Positions 15,163-23,287 of a stretch of 24,061 nt of DNA are shown here, piece by piece. This DNA is from an uncultured Saprospiraceae bacterium (GTDB lineage Bacteria; Bacteroidota; Bacteroidia; Chitinophagales; Saprospiraceae). A program made the translations under genes and the position numbers. The DNA is taken from positions 1 through 24,061 of the forward strand of contig CALLAG010000341.1 of NCBI GenBank assembly GCA_938002705.1, given 5' to 3'. The notes beneath the pieces are model-generated. The model searched no databases, had not been told where the DNA came from, and was given only the letters and a program-made list of their open reading frames with translations. How positions within the stretch are numbered: the first letter of the stretch is position 1; the number at the start of each line of letters is the position of its first letter.

Positions 15163-15199
15163 AGAAAGGGGAAGCACTTAATAAGTGCTTCCCCTTTCT
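15163..15199. terminator. Strong hairpin, probably the terminator of the lipoprotein gene
   Basis: AGAAAGGGGAAGCACTTA (15163-15180) and its exact complement (15182-15199) form an 18-bp inverted repeat with one central base; in RNA this would be a 15-bp stem with a seven-base loop. It sits 24 bp after the stop of the minus-strand lipoprotein gene. A and T tracts are built into the stem, as in many bidirectional terminators. Confidence 0.75.
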
Positions 15200-15222
15200 T
15201 AGGTTCTATTATTTTATTTTTC

Positions 15223-15783
15223 TTATTTCCTAACCCATACTGAGTTAGACTTCATCGTTGTGGTTATACTGATACCATTCATCGATGTTGTTGTAGATTC
15301 GTCTTGGGAGAATATAAGTTCTCCATCACTATTGATACTATATGTAGCAGACTGATCTTCATTATTGATAGAGGTCATACCCATATTACTCATATCATAC
15401 TCAAACATGCTTCCCTGTATAGTAATGATGTCATCTTCTGTGGTATAAGTGCCACTGCCTTGCACGCCGGTTACTGAAGCGTTATTAGCGGGGATGTTGG
15501 CACCTGTAGATTGACTGGAGATCTCAGTATCATAGCTACCAGAAGTTGTCCAGTTAGTCTCTTGCAGCACAAGATCATAATCAAAATTAGACCCTACCAC
15601 ACTTGTTCTTGTTTCTGTCATGTTAGTTCCAGATCCTACTTCAGAACTGATATCTGCTGAGAACGAGACAGCTGTCCACTCACCAGTAAGATCATTATTA
15701 GACTTAGTAGGCTCATCTTCTCCGCAAGATACCATCATTATGACCATCGAAAATATTGCTAAGATTCCTTTAAAATTCTTCAT
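15223..15783 (-). CDS. Lipoprotein with a lipocalin-like beta domain
   Basis: A 186-residue lipoprotein: signal sequence about 1-19 with the lipobox MVSC, so Cys20 is the lipidated residue, followed by G-E-D-E. Acidic residues right after the cysteine are linked in Bacteroidota to surface export of lipoproteins; this is inference here. The mature part begins DLTGEWTAVSFSAD, the typical start of lipocalin-like/DUF domains that form a small beta barrel. It ends SNSVWVRK and is very rich in Ser, Thr and Gly with alternating strand patterns. It has no other cysteine and no enzyme motif. Ligand and role are unknown. It is divergent from the outer-membrane receptor gene, with 187 bp between, and followed by a strong hairpin. 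Confidence 0.75.
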   Translation of the reverse strand: MKNFKGILAIFSMVIMMVSCGEDEPTKSNNDLTGEWTAVSFSADISSEVGSGTNMTETRTSVVGSNFDYDLVLQETNWTTSGSYDTEISSQSTGANIPANNASVTGVQGSGTYTTEDDIITIQGSMFEYDMSNMGMTSINNEDQSATYSINSDGELIFSQDESTTTSMNGISITTTMKSNSVWVRK

Positions 15784-15970
15784 AAACGGATTTTTATATT
15801 AAATATTTATTTAATATGATATTGCAAAGTCTGTGCCATAGACGTTATATTATATTTGTTTGTCATATATATCATCCCTTTTTATAGACTTTTATAGTAT
15901 GATTATATAGATTATTCATATAGAAACTATTATTAACTCTACATTAGAGAGCATAAACTATAATTTACTT

Positions 15971-18472
15971 ATGAGAATAATTTTGCTATTTATTTTTAGT
16001 CTGTCTATATCAATCAGTTATGGCCAGTTCGGTAACTGGGGTGGCGGCGGCAGCAAGTCTAAGATCAAAGGAAAGATAACTGGACAATTATTAGATTCAT
16101 TGACTAACGAGCCTATAGGTTTTGCTACAGTCGTTCTATCTAAGGCTGGTAAGACAAAAGAAGTCAATGGACTGCTTACTGAAGACGACGGTAAGTTCAA
16201 GATGACAGATGTCAGCACTGGCAAGTATGATCTCATAATATCATTCTTAGGTTATGATGAGAAGAAGATAACTGATGTGGAACTCACGGGTAAGAGCCCT
16301 GATGCAGATTTAGGAATCATTCAGCTTGTGTCCAAAGATTATGTATTAGGTGAAGTAGAGATTACAGAAAAGCGATCACTCTATGAGTCAAAAGTAGATC
16401 GCATCGTCTTCAATGCAGAAGATGATAGTTCTGTCGCCGGTGGGGATGCAGCAGATGTATTACGTAAGGTGCCTACCTTATCTGTAGATCTTGATGGCAA
16501 TGTCTCACTACGAGGATCTCAGAATGTCAGGATACTTATCAATGGTAAGCCATCGGGCATGTTCTCATCTAATGTCGCTGATGCACTTAAGATGTTTCCT
16601 GCTGACCAGATTAAGAAAGTAGAGGTGATCACATCTCCTGGTGCTAAGTACGATGGAGAGGGTAGTGCAGGGATCATCAATATTCTGACTAAGAAAGACA
16701 ATGTAGAAGGTGTAGCTGGATCATTAAATGGATCGATAGGTAATAGACAGAGTAATGCTAATGCGAGTCTTAATGTCGGTAAGGGGAGATTTGGATTTAC
16801 AACTAACGGGTACATGTACTATTCTCATCCTATAGATGCTGAGAACTGCTTCTTACGTACAAGTTCTACCACAGCAGACCTTGATGGATGCTTCGGAGAT
16901 AACTCTAATGTGCCAGATATCTCATATGCGTTCAATGGAGTGACGAATACTTCAAGACTAGGATTCAGTACATCGGCGAATGCCTTTTATGACTTCAATG
17001 CTTATAATGCTATCAATACTTCTCTTACTTACAGAGGCTTTCGCTCTGATCGTAATGGTGATGTGACAGGTCAGTATTTTGCAGAGAGCTTTGTCAGGGA
17101 GACAATCGGTGATCAGCTCATGAGTGGTTATGATTGGAACACTGATTATACTAAGAAATTTGAGGGTAACGAGACACAAGAATTATCATTTGCGGTACAA
17201 GTATCTGGTAATATTGAGAATCAGGAAAATGATATCATGGAGATGGGGCCATTCTCGAGACAAGAACTTCAGAAAAATGATGGTAATAATCTTGAGATAA
17301 CGGGACAAGTAGATTATGTCCATCCGATAGGCAAGTCTAACAAGCTAGAGGTAGGTGCTAAGACTGTCCAGCGTAATATAGATAGTGATTCTGACTTCTC
17401 TGATTTTGATATTAATACTTCGATGTATGTCAGAGATAATGATCGGTCTAATGTCTTCTTATACGATCAGAATGTATATGCTACTTATGCATCATATAAT
17501 TTTTTCTTTAAGAAGTTAAATATCGTTACAGGACTAAGGTATGAGCGTACTGAGATAGAAGGTGATGGTGCTATAGAAGCACAGCGATTTACTAATTCTT
17601 ACAATAATTTCTTACCGAGTTTTGCGATATCCAAGTCACTTAAAGGCTTCCGTAATTTGAAGTTTAGCTATGGTAAGAGAATCCAGAGACCGAGTCTCTT
17701 CTATATTAATCCATTCAGAAATACTGCCGATATAGCTAATGCTATACAAGGTAATCCGTTACTCGATCCTGAGATTACAGATCAGTATGAGATAAGTTAC
17801 AATACTAACTTTAAGGGATTCATGATATTCTCGAGTTTCTATAATAAGAGAACATCTGAGATAATAGAGTCTGTGATATTAGCTGATGGTAATGGTCTCA
17901 ATCTACAGTCGTATAGTAATGTAGGTAGGAATAATTCTTTTGGTGTAAATATCTTCACATCTAAGTCTATCGGTAAGTTGACAGTAAGAGGAGGTGGAGA
18001 TGTATATACATATGATGCAACGGGAGTCATCGCAGGCCAGGAAGTGAGTAATAGTGCTATTTCTTATAGGATATTTACAGGAGGAGAATTTTCATTTACA
18101 GGAACTGTAAAAGCGGACTTTTTTGGATTCTTTCAAGCACCAAGATTTACACTACAAGGTGAGACGGCAAGTTTCTCTATGTATGGTTTTGGTTTGAGAA
18201 AAGATTTCAAGGATTGGAGCTTAGGACTTAGGATAGTACAACCATTTACTGAGTCTCTTAGTTTTGATTCTGATATAACGGGCCCAGACTTCAGACAGGT
18301 ATCACAATTTAATCTGCCATTCAGATCTATAGGTGTTAATGTGAGATACAAGTTTGGAAAAGTAGATTTCAAGGAGAGAAAATCAAAGATCAAGAATTCT
18401 GATCAGAAGCAAGGAGAAGGCGGAGGATCTGGCGGAGGCCAAGGCCAAGGTGGCGGTCAGCAGCAAGGATAA
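15971..18472 (+). CDS. Outer-membrane beta-barrel protein, TonB-receptor-like, with a carboxypeptidase-regulatory-like N-terminal domain
   Basis: An 833-residue outer-membrane protein. The signal peptide is about 1-18. A Gly/Ser-rich spacer follows, then a carboxypeptidase-regulatory-like beta-sandwich (about 33-122, with GQLLDSLTNEPIGFATVVL and YDLIISFLGYDEK). A plug domain spans about 140-245 (ADVLRKVPTLSVDLDGNVSLRG, ILINGKP, IKKVEVITSPGAKYDGEGSAGIINI), and a barrel covers about 250-810. This is the arrangement of the outer membrane beta-barrel family (OMP_b-brl_3), related to TonB-dependent receptors. There is no SusD partner and no obvious TonB box, so the substrate is open. The tail of about 20 residues is unusual low-complexity Gly/Gln. 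A -7-like TATATTTG lies at 15851-15858 without a well-spaced TTG. A strong terminator follows. Confidence 0.92.
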   Translation: MRIILLFIFSLSISISYGQFGNWGGGGSKSKIKGKITGQLLDSLTNEPIGFATVVLSKAGKTKEVNGLLTEDDGKFKMTDVSTGKYDLIISFLGYDEKKITDVELTGKSPDADLGIIQLVSKDYVLGEVEITEKRSLYESKVDRIVFNAEDDSSVAGGDAADVLRKVPTLSVDLDGNVSLRGSQNVRILINGKPSGMFSSNVADALKMFPADQIKKVEVITSPGAKYDGEGSAGIINILTKKDNVEGVAGSLNGSIGNRQSNANASLNVGKGRFGFTTNGYMYYSHPIDAENCFLRTSSTTADLDGCFGDNSNVPDISYAFNGVTNTSRLGFSTSANAFYDFNAYNAINTSLTYRGFRSDRNGDVTGQYFAESFVRETIGDQLMSGYDWNTDYTKKFEGNETQELSFAVQVSGNIENQENDIMEMGPFSRQELQKNDGNNLEITGQVDYVHPIGKSNKLEVGAKTVQRNIDSDSDFSDFDINTSMYVRDNDRSNVFLYDQNVYATYASYNFFFKKLNIVTGLRYERTEIEGDGAIEAQRFTNSYNNFLPSFAISKSLKGFRNLKFSYGKRIQRPSLFYINPFRNTADIANAIQGNPLLDPEITDQYEISYNTNFKGFMIFSSFYNKRTSEIIESVILADGNGLNLQSYSNVGRNNSFGVNIFTSKSIGKLTVRGGGDVYTYDATGVIAGQEVSNSAISYRIFTGGEFSFTGTVKADFFGFFQAPRFTLQGETASFSMYGFGLRKDFKDWSLGLRIVQPFTESLSFDSDITGPDFRQVSQFNLPFRSIGVNVRYKFGKVDFKERKSKIKNSDQKQGEGGGSGGGQGQGGGQQQG

Positions 18473-18497
18473 TGCTCAGAATATAGAATAGAAACAG

Positions 18498-18532
18498 AAA
18501 AAAGGCTGTGAGGAATGCTCACAGCCTTTTTT
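18498..18532. terminator. Bidirectional intrinsic terminator
   Basis: AAAAAAGGCTGTGAG (18498-18512), loop GAATG, then CTCACAGCCTTTTTT (18518-18532): a perfect 15-bp stem with an A tract on one side and a T tract on the other. It ends both the receptor gene (plus) and rpsU (minus). Confidence 0.92.
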
Positions 18533-18553
18533 ATATATCATGATAGGGGATAA

Positions 18554-18742
18554 TTACTTATCTCCGAATTTTTCTTCTCTATACTTAGCATTAAGGATCT
18601 CATTTCTTCTCTGTACAGAAGGTTTTACAAAAACCTTTCTTCTACGAAGCTCCTGAAGCTGTCTTGTTTGCTTAAATTTTCTTTTATATCTCTTGAGGGC
18701 TCTATCTATTGATTCCTCACTTTTGACATTAATTATTAACAT
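18554..18742 (-). CDS. rpsU: 30S ribosomal protein S21
   Basis: A 62-residue bS21 starting MLIINVKSEESIDRALKRYK and ending with REEKFGDK. The core, ALKRYKRKFKQTRQLQELRRR and KPSVQRRNEIL (about 15-50), is the normal S21 pattern with high Arg/Lys content. The length and the acidic tail are of the Bacteroidota type. S21 binds the 30S platform near the anti-Shine-Dalgarno end of 16S rRNA; in this phylum it is reported to help hide that end. The ATG at 18742 is the true start; the frame stays open upstream to 18802 but runs into the promoter. No Shine-Dalgarno sequence is visible in the leader, although rpsU of some relatives is reported to have one. A strong promoter lies 30 bp upstream. Confidence 0.96.
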   Translation of the reverse strand: MLIINVKSEESIDRALKRYKRKFKQTRQLQELRRRKVFVKPSVQRRNEILNAKYREEKFGDK

Positions 18743-18771
18743 AAAATATTTTTTATTATCTGAATGCGGCG

Positions 18772-18802
18772 CAAATATAGATATATTCATAAAAAATTGC
18801 AA
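18772..18802 (-). promoter_or_regulatory. Promoter of rpsU (TTG-N20-TATATTTG)
   Basis: On the minus strand, TTG (complement of 18800-18802), a 20-nt spacer and TATATTTG (complement of 18772-18779) match the Bacteroidota housekeeping promoter at ideal spacing. The leader to the ATG would be about 25 bases and is A/T-rich. Confidence 0.75.
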
Positions 18803-18806
18803 TAAT

Positions 18807-19445
18807 CTGAAAAATAAGAAAACATATAAATTAGAAGCATGCGTAGATGGTCTCTCATCTGCTCTAAATGCCCATAAACAGGGGGCTGATCAGCTCGAAT
18901 TATGCTCAAGACTGGACTTAGATGGCCTAAGTCCTAGTCCTGAACTTGTCAAATCGATTATAGAAAATATCCCCATTCATACCAAAGTAATGTTGAGAAC
19001 TCATAATAATGGCTTCTCTTGCACTACTTCTGATATAGAGATTATCCGAAAAGAGATAGATGCACTACAAGAATTAGGTGTCAAAGAAGTCGTATTCGGA
19101 GCTATAGAAAAGGATAGATTAGATATCTCTCTTATCGATAAAGTATGTACTTGGGCCAATCCTATGAAGCTGACAGTGCATAAGGCGATAGATACATCAT
19201 GTGATATTATCGCAGATTGTAAGCGCCTATCTGATATTAAAGGTATAAGGAGTATACTCAGTTCTGGAGGACAATCTACTGCTATGGAGGGCATAGATAT
19301 GCTTATCAAAATGAAAGAAGCTTGTGGTGATAAGATAAGTCTTATACCTGCAGGACGGATTACATCCTCTAATGTGGAGTCGATACATGGTATCTTGGAT
19401 TGTACAGTCTACCATGGGAAGTTAATTGTAGGGGCATTGGATTAG
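18807..19445 (+). CDS. cutC: CutC-like protein with an atypical or missing start codon
   Basis: The frame encodes a CutC-family TIM-barrel-like protein, named for copper homeostasis in E. coli although the biochemical role of CutC is unsettled. Family landmarks in order: KLEACVDGLSSALNAHKQGADQLELC (split here as KLEACVDGLSSA and GADQLELC), VMLRTH for the usual IRPR, GVKEVVFGAI, LTVHKAID for the usual FHRAFD, ILSSGGQSTA, and PAGRIT-SNV near the end. No in-frame ATG or GTG precedes the conserved part; the first in-frame ATG is well inside it. I use the CTG at 18807, which gives MKNKKTYKLEAC, a natural N-terminus. TTG codons at 18693 and 18723 would translate back through the rpsU promoter and start. 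At about 212 residues it is shorter than E. coli CutC (about 248), so a recent loss of the start is possible. Its stop overlaps the convergent kinase stop. Confidence 0.75.
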   Translation: MKNKKTYKLEACVDGLSSALNAHKQGADQLELCSRLDLDGLSPSPELVKSIIENIPIHTKVMLRTHNNGFSCTTSDIEIIRKEIDALQELGVKEVVFGAIEKDRLDISLIDKVCTWANPMKLTVHKAIDTSCDIIADCKRLSDIKGIRSILSSGGQSTAMEGIDMLIKMKEACGDKISLIPAGRITSSNVESIHGILDCTVYHGKLIVGALD

Positions 19446-20740
19446 AAGACATTTCTCAGCTTAATCCTAACTATAGCTCCACCGCTTTCATCATTATTAA
19501 ATGATAGTTGGGCATCTATTATCTCTGCAAAGAAGTAACATATGGTCAGTCCAAGTCCATACCCCTTTATACTGGTTTTGATGAGATTCTCTTGTGTCTT
19601 GATATGAGTAAGTATGTCTGATTTTATACCAGGTCCACTGTCTTTGATGACGATACTTAAGTAGGGGACATTTGATTCAGTCGATATGACTACTTTAGAA
19701 TCTTTGGGTGAGAATTTGATTGCATTGTCCATCAGGTTCCGTAAGATTATCCTAAGCATATTCCTATCTGAGAATATCATAGAATTGATAGGAATCTCAT
19801 TGACTATATGGATATTATTAGGTACTGCTATATAGTATAACTCTGATATGATTTCTTGTATTATATCATGTGTGCTTATGTATTTTTTATCTACACTGAT
19901 ATTGTCCTGTTGTGTCAAGACCCAATTAAGTAGATTCTCGATATTAGAGAAAAGCCTTTCGCTTGACTTTTCCATGTGCCCAGCAATATTTTGAATATTA
20001 TCAATTTCATTATTCTGAATAAGAAAATTAAATTTTTGTGAGAGATTTTTGTAAGAACTTATAGGTCCTCTAAGATCATGGGCAATCATCTTTAGAAGCT
20101 CTGTTTTATTCTTATTTTGAATATCAGCTACGATTAACTCATCATTTTTGATTTTTAGATTTTCTTTTTGTAATTGCAGATTTGCTTCTTTGTCTTTGAG
20201 ACTTGAGATAAAGTTTATCATTGCTCCGACGATAAGAATAAATGTAACAGAATAATTAAGTATGATGTCAAATTGTGATACATATTCGGATAGGTAATTA
20301 TTATTGTGGTGATTATATGTAAGCCCAATAATTAATAATAAGCACAGATATAAAGTATTAGCTGCGATAGGGATCAGCTTGTCAAAGGCGATGAGTATCC
20401 CTAAGAAAAATCCTAAAAATGTATATCCCAAACCACTTTGGTTGCCATAAAGTATCCAATAGATAAGCGTAACAGCAGATAATAAGATGGTCATGTTGAG
20501 CTTTGACCATAAGTATTCTTTTTTGTAATGTAGATAGAGTGTTGTGGATGGTATTAAAATAACCATAACTCTAAATATCGAACCCGGCTCTCCAGTGATT
20601 ATAGAATCAATGCTGTGAAGCACTTGAAAAATAATTAATGCTAAGGCTGACCTGTTGTATATAGTCGTCTTTAGATTAGTAGTATAAGACAGACTGTTAC
20701 TTACACCAATATTAGATATATAATTATACAGCCTTAACAA
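19442..20740 (-). CDS. Membrane sensor histidine kinase, orphan
   Basis: A 432-residue kinase with six hydrophobic segments (about 31-49, 56-72, 82-99, 103-119, 123-141 and 158-180). A coiled-coil stretch (about 181-215) follows, then a HisKA domain with the phosphoacceptor His221 in MIAHDLRGPISSY. A HATPase domain has the N box RNLMDNAIKFS (334-344), DSGPGI (367-372) and GYGLGL (393-398). It has no periplasmic domain, PAS or receiver, and no regulator gene is adjacent, so its partner is elsewhere. The start is a TTG at 20740; the next ATG (20566) would remove the first membrane segment, so TTG is preferred. The last codons overlap the convergent cutC stop by 4 bp. Confidence 0.9.
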   Translation of the reverse strand: MLRLYNYISNIGVSNSLSYTTNLKTTIYNRSALALIIFQVLHSIDSIITGEPGSIFRVMVILIPSTTLYLHYKKEYLWSKLNMTILLSAVTLIYWILYGNQSGLGYTFLGFFLGILIAFDKLIPIAANTLYLCLLLIIGLTYNHHNNNYLSEYVSQFDIILNYSVTFILIVGAMINFISSLKDKEANLQLQKENLKIKNDELIVADIQNKNKTELLKMIAHDLRGPISSYKNLSQKFNFLIQNNEIDNIQNIAGHMEKSSERLFSNIENLLNWVLTQQDNISVDKKYISTHDIIQEIISELYYIAVPNNIHIVNEIPINSMIFSDRNMLRIILRNLMDNAIKFSPKDSKVVISTESNVPYLSIVIKDSGPGIKSDILTHIKTQENLIKTSIKGYGLGLTICYFFAEIIDAQLSFNNDESGGAIVRIKLRNVF

Positions 20741-20928
20741 GGAATTCAGATTTGTTTTGCAATTTTTTCTGGTAAAGCTATTGATATAGCCTGCGCTAAA
20801 TATAGTGAATACAATATCTAATAGCTATATACGAATAGTTAAACTATCTCATGCAGTGACAAACAATTGTATATCAGATGACGAACGAAGAGGTTTGTAG
20901 TTCTACGATGACTATTAACAGAATGGAG

Positions 20929-21603
20929 TTATTGGAGTGAGGTTTTTAATCGCTGGACATTATCTATATCGTGATAATCATGCTGGGGGTCAGATAGTAT
21001 TTTCTCTAAGATAGTGAGAGCTTTTTTCTTGTCATATTCCGCATAGACGACTGCAAGATTCCACTCTGCCTCATCGTGATAAGATGTTCCTTCTGTAGTG
21101 GTCATTAATTGTGTGAGTATATCGGCAGCTTCTTCCCATTTTTTGTTCTTTACGAGTGCATTGATTTCTTTGCCATAGGATTCGTATATGTCTACGCTTA
21201 GTGTGACGTCGGTCGTTCCTCTATGGGCTTGCTTCTCATATGGCACAAATATATTAGCTAATAACAATGGACTTTCAGTGGGTATTAATCTATCCTTTAT
21301 TATAAAGCTGATGGCGATTAAGAGCATACATGCTGCTGCAATACTCATCCATCTTTTTGGTATAATGGATTTTATATTTTCTTGAGGGTGTAGATCTGAT
21401 TGACCTTCTTTGTTTTTTATACTCTTAATCACCGTAGATATATCATCCTCTACAAGTACATCTAGCGCAGACTGTAGTTGTAGGTGACTTTCGTAATCTT
21501 CTCTGAAGGCAGTATCTGATGCAATCCTACTATCGAATTTTTGCATCTCTTCTGCAGATAACTTCTGAAATATATATGACTCAAATAAATCGTAATTACT
21601 CAT
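20929..21603 (-). CDS. Anti-sigma factor-like membrane protein with a TPR-like tail
   Basis: A 224-residue protein encoded directly after the sigma factor gene with a 4-bp gap. The N-terminal cytoplasmic part (about 1-80) starts YDLFESYIFQKLSAEEMQKFDSRI (split as YDLFESYIFQ and KLSAEEMQKF), the helical pattern of anti-sigma domains without the zinc-binding His and Cys residues. One membrane segment spans about 85-103 (MSIAAACMLLIAISFII). The outer part has helical TPR-like units (about 145-205: NALVKNKKWEEAADILTQL, AEWNLAVVYAEYDKKKAL). The likely role is to hold the sigma factor at the membrane and release it on an envelope signal. TPRs suggest that the signal is a protein-protein contact. 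The family call rests on gene order plus layout. Confidence 0.75.
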   Translation of the reverse strand: MSNYDLFESYIFQKLSAEEMQKFDSRIASDTAFREDYESHLQLQSALDVLVEDDISTVIKSIKNKEGQSDLHPQENIKSIIPKRWMSIAAACMLLIAISFIIKDRLIPTESPLLLANIFVPYEKQAHRGTTDVTLSVDIYESYGKEINALVKNKKWEEAADILTQLMTTTEGTSYHDEAEWNLAVVYAEYDKKKALTILEKILSDPQHDYHDIDNVQRLKTSLQ

Positions 21604-21607
21604 TATA

Positions 21608-22159
21608 TCAAATACCTTTTATTATTGACTTTAACTTACCTATACATTCATGTTTCTTCTTTCTAGCCATACCATCTGACTTATAGGCCATGTTGATTGC
21701 GATCTCCCGCATCTTTAGATTATTGGCCCACATGGTCAATACCTTTCTACACTTCTCATCTAATTGCTTAAGAGCGATAGCTAATGACTGATGGCGTTCC
21801 TTGTCTATGAGTACATCTTCTATATTATAGCCATCAGATAATTCTTGCCGCTCGTCATCGGATACAGTTATCTTTTTCGATTTCTTGATCCTCAGCCATT
21901 CGTATTTTGCTATTGAGAATATGTATGCATTGACATCCTTTTTTAATTCAAACAAAGGTCTGTAGCATTGCTTAATGAAAGTCATAATACCAAATGTAAA
22001 TGCATCAATACCGTCTGATTCATCTCCACCATATCTTCTCACATGACTGATGATTTTAGACTTTAAGTCTTCATCTTTATATAGCATTTCTATAATACTA
22101 TCGCGAGAAGTCATGTCTTGCCTGACTTTATCTATGATATCTTTACTACTGAACTTCAA
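21608..22159 (-). CDS. ECF-type sigma-70 family sigma factor
   Basis: A 183-residue sigma factor. The region 2 part (about 17-95) contains YKDEDLKSKIISHVRRYGG and AYIFSIAKYEWLRIKKSKK. The region 4 part (about 125-180) has LDEKCRKVLTMWANNLKMREIAINM, in pieces LDEKCRKVLTMW and LKMREIAINMAYKSDG, ending in a K/R-rich helix with HEC, a pattern common to a Bacteroidota ECF subgroup. No extra C-terminal domain is present. The start is a TTG at 22159, as no ATG gives the expected N-terminus; the ATG at 22114 would remove 15 residues that match the family start. This suggests low basal expression. It is divergent from the thioredoxin fusion gene across 66 bp, which may be under its control. Confidence 0.85.
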   Translation of the reverse strand: MKFSSKDIIDKVRQDMTSRDSIIEMLYKDEDLKSKIISHVRRYGGDESDGIDAFTFGIMTFIKQCYRPLFELKKDVNAYIFSIAKYEWLRIKKSKKITVSDDERQELSDGYNIEDVLIDKERHQSLAIALKQLDEKCRKVLTMWANNLKMREIAINMAYKSDGMARKKKHECIGKLKSIIKGI

Positions 22160-22225
22160 TGGGATAAGAGTGTTAATACTATAATCTGTTACCCCTAAAT
22201 TAATAATTATAATAAGTAATTGTAA

Positions 22226-23221
22226 ATGAGACAGAATCTCTTGTGTTCTTTTTTGATTTTCACTGCGCTGATGTTCAGCTTGACTGCGTCTTGTCAGATG
22301 ACTGATCCTTATAATCAGCCAGTAGAATTAGGGCAGGTATCATGGTATAGAAATATCGAAGATGCTCAATTAATTGCTGCTAAGGAGAATAAGCCCATCC
22401 TTGTCTTATTCCAAGAAGTACCTGGGTGCTCCACTTGTCAGAATTATGGTAATAATGTATTAAGCAATCCTATCATAGTAGATATCATTACGCATGAGTT
22501 TGTTCCACTTGCTATATATAATAACAAAGGAGGCGCAGATGCTGATGTACTTAAGTTATATGGAGAGCCTAGCTGGAATAATCCAGTACTCAGAGTAATC
22601 AAATCTGATGGGAAGAACCTCGTGACGCGACACGCCGGACATTATGATACAGCAAGTCTCGCTTCTTATATGAAATTAGCTCTGGTAGCATACAGAGGAA
22701 GCGTGCCACAATATGTAGATGTGCTGATAGAAGAGCTGTTGTCAGATGATAAGAATGTATCAGAAGCCTACTATAGTATGTATTGTTTCTGGACAGGCGA
22801 GGCCAAATTAGGACAGGTAGAAGGTGTGATATCCACTAGCCCAGGCTTCATGAATGGTCAAGAAGTCGTAAAAGTTACCTATGACAATAAACAGACGAAT
22901 TCTGGTGAGATCTCTAAACTTGTCAAGTCAGACAAATTTACTTTTGTGACAGATCCATCAAAATTTAGGATAGATAGAGATCCTCAATACTACTTGAAGA
23001 AGAGTGATTATAAGTATATAGCTCTAAGCCCCAGTCAGCGGACAAAAGTCAATTCTGCACTTGCAGCTGGAGGTGATCCAGATCTATATCTAAGCCCTAC
23101 CCAAAGGCAGTGGATAAGCAAAACAAAGGCTCAGAAAGATAAGTCTAAAATGAAGCCTGTATACGAAATGGAGCTACAAAAATCTTGGAAGTTATGTCAG
23201 CAGCATTTTTCGATGTTGTAA
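22226..23221 (+). CDS. Secreted thioredoxin-like protein fused to a reduced MsrA-like domain
   Basis: A 331-residue protein. The N-terminal export signal is about 1-22, and Cys23 may be lipidated although the lipobox TASC is imperfect. A thioredoxin-like domain (about 35-155) follows, with the redox motif VPGCSTC (Cys68, Cys71) and blocks NNKGGADADVLKLYGEPSWNNP, in pieces NNKGGADADVLK and YGEPSWNNP. This fits the thioredoxin-like family in which the first motif cysteine may be selenocysteine (VPGU type); here it is Cys. The second domain (about 180-240) has CFW (Cys187) and EVVKVTYD, typical of peptide-methionine-S-sulphoxide reductase A, but the GYxGG region between them is largely missing. 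A C-terminal part repeats the LSPxQR motif twice (near 267 and 289). Methionine sulphoxide repair outside the cytoplasm is a possible role; the MsrA part may be inactive. Confidence 0.75.
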   Translation: MRQNLLCSFLIFTALMFSLTASCQMTDPYNQPVELGQVSWYRNIEDAQLIAAKENKPILVLFQEVPGCSTCQNYGNNVLSNPIIVDIITHEFVPLAIYNNKGGADADVLKLYGEPSWNNPVLRVIKSDGKNLVTRHAGHYDTASLASYMKLALVAYRGSVPQYVDVLIEELLSDDKNVSEAYYSMYCFWTGEAKLGQVEGVISTSPGFMNGQEVVKVTYDNKQTNSGEISKLVKSDKFTFVTDPSKFRIDRDPQYYLKKSDYKYIALSPSQRTKVNSALAAGGDPDLYLSPTQRQWISKTKAQKDKSKMKPVYEMELQKSWKLCQQHFSML

Positions 23222-23287
23222 GACAATATTTCGCGAGAATGAATTGTTATTTACTTTTAATTTAAAACGCTATAAAAAAACTAAAAA

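Noticed and set aside
18743..18802. N-terminal extension of S21
   Set aside because: It would be translated from the promoter region; S21 of this phylum starts at MLIINVK, and a well-spaced promoter occupies the extension.
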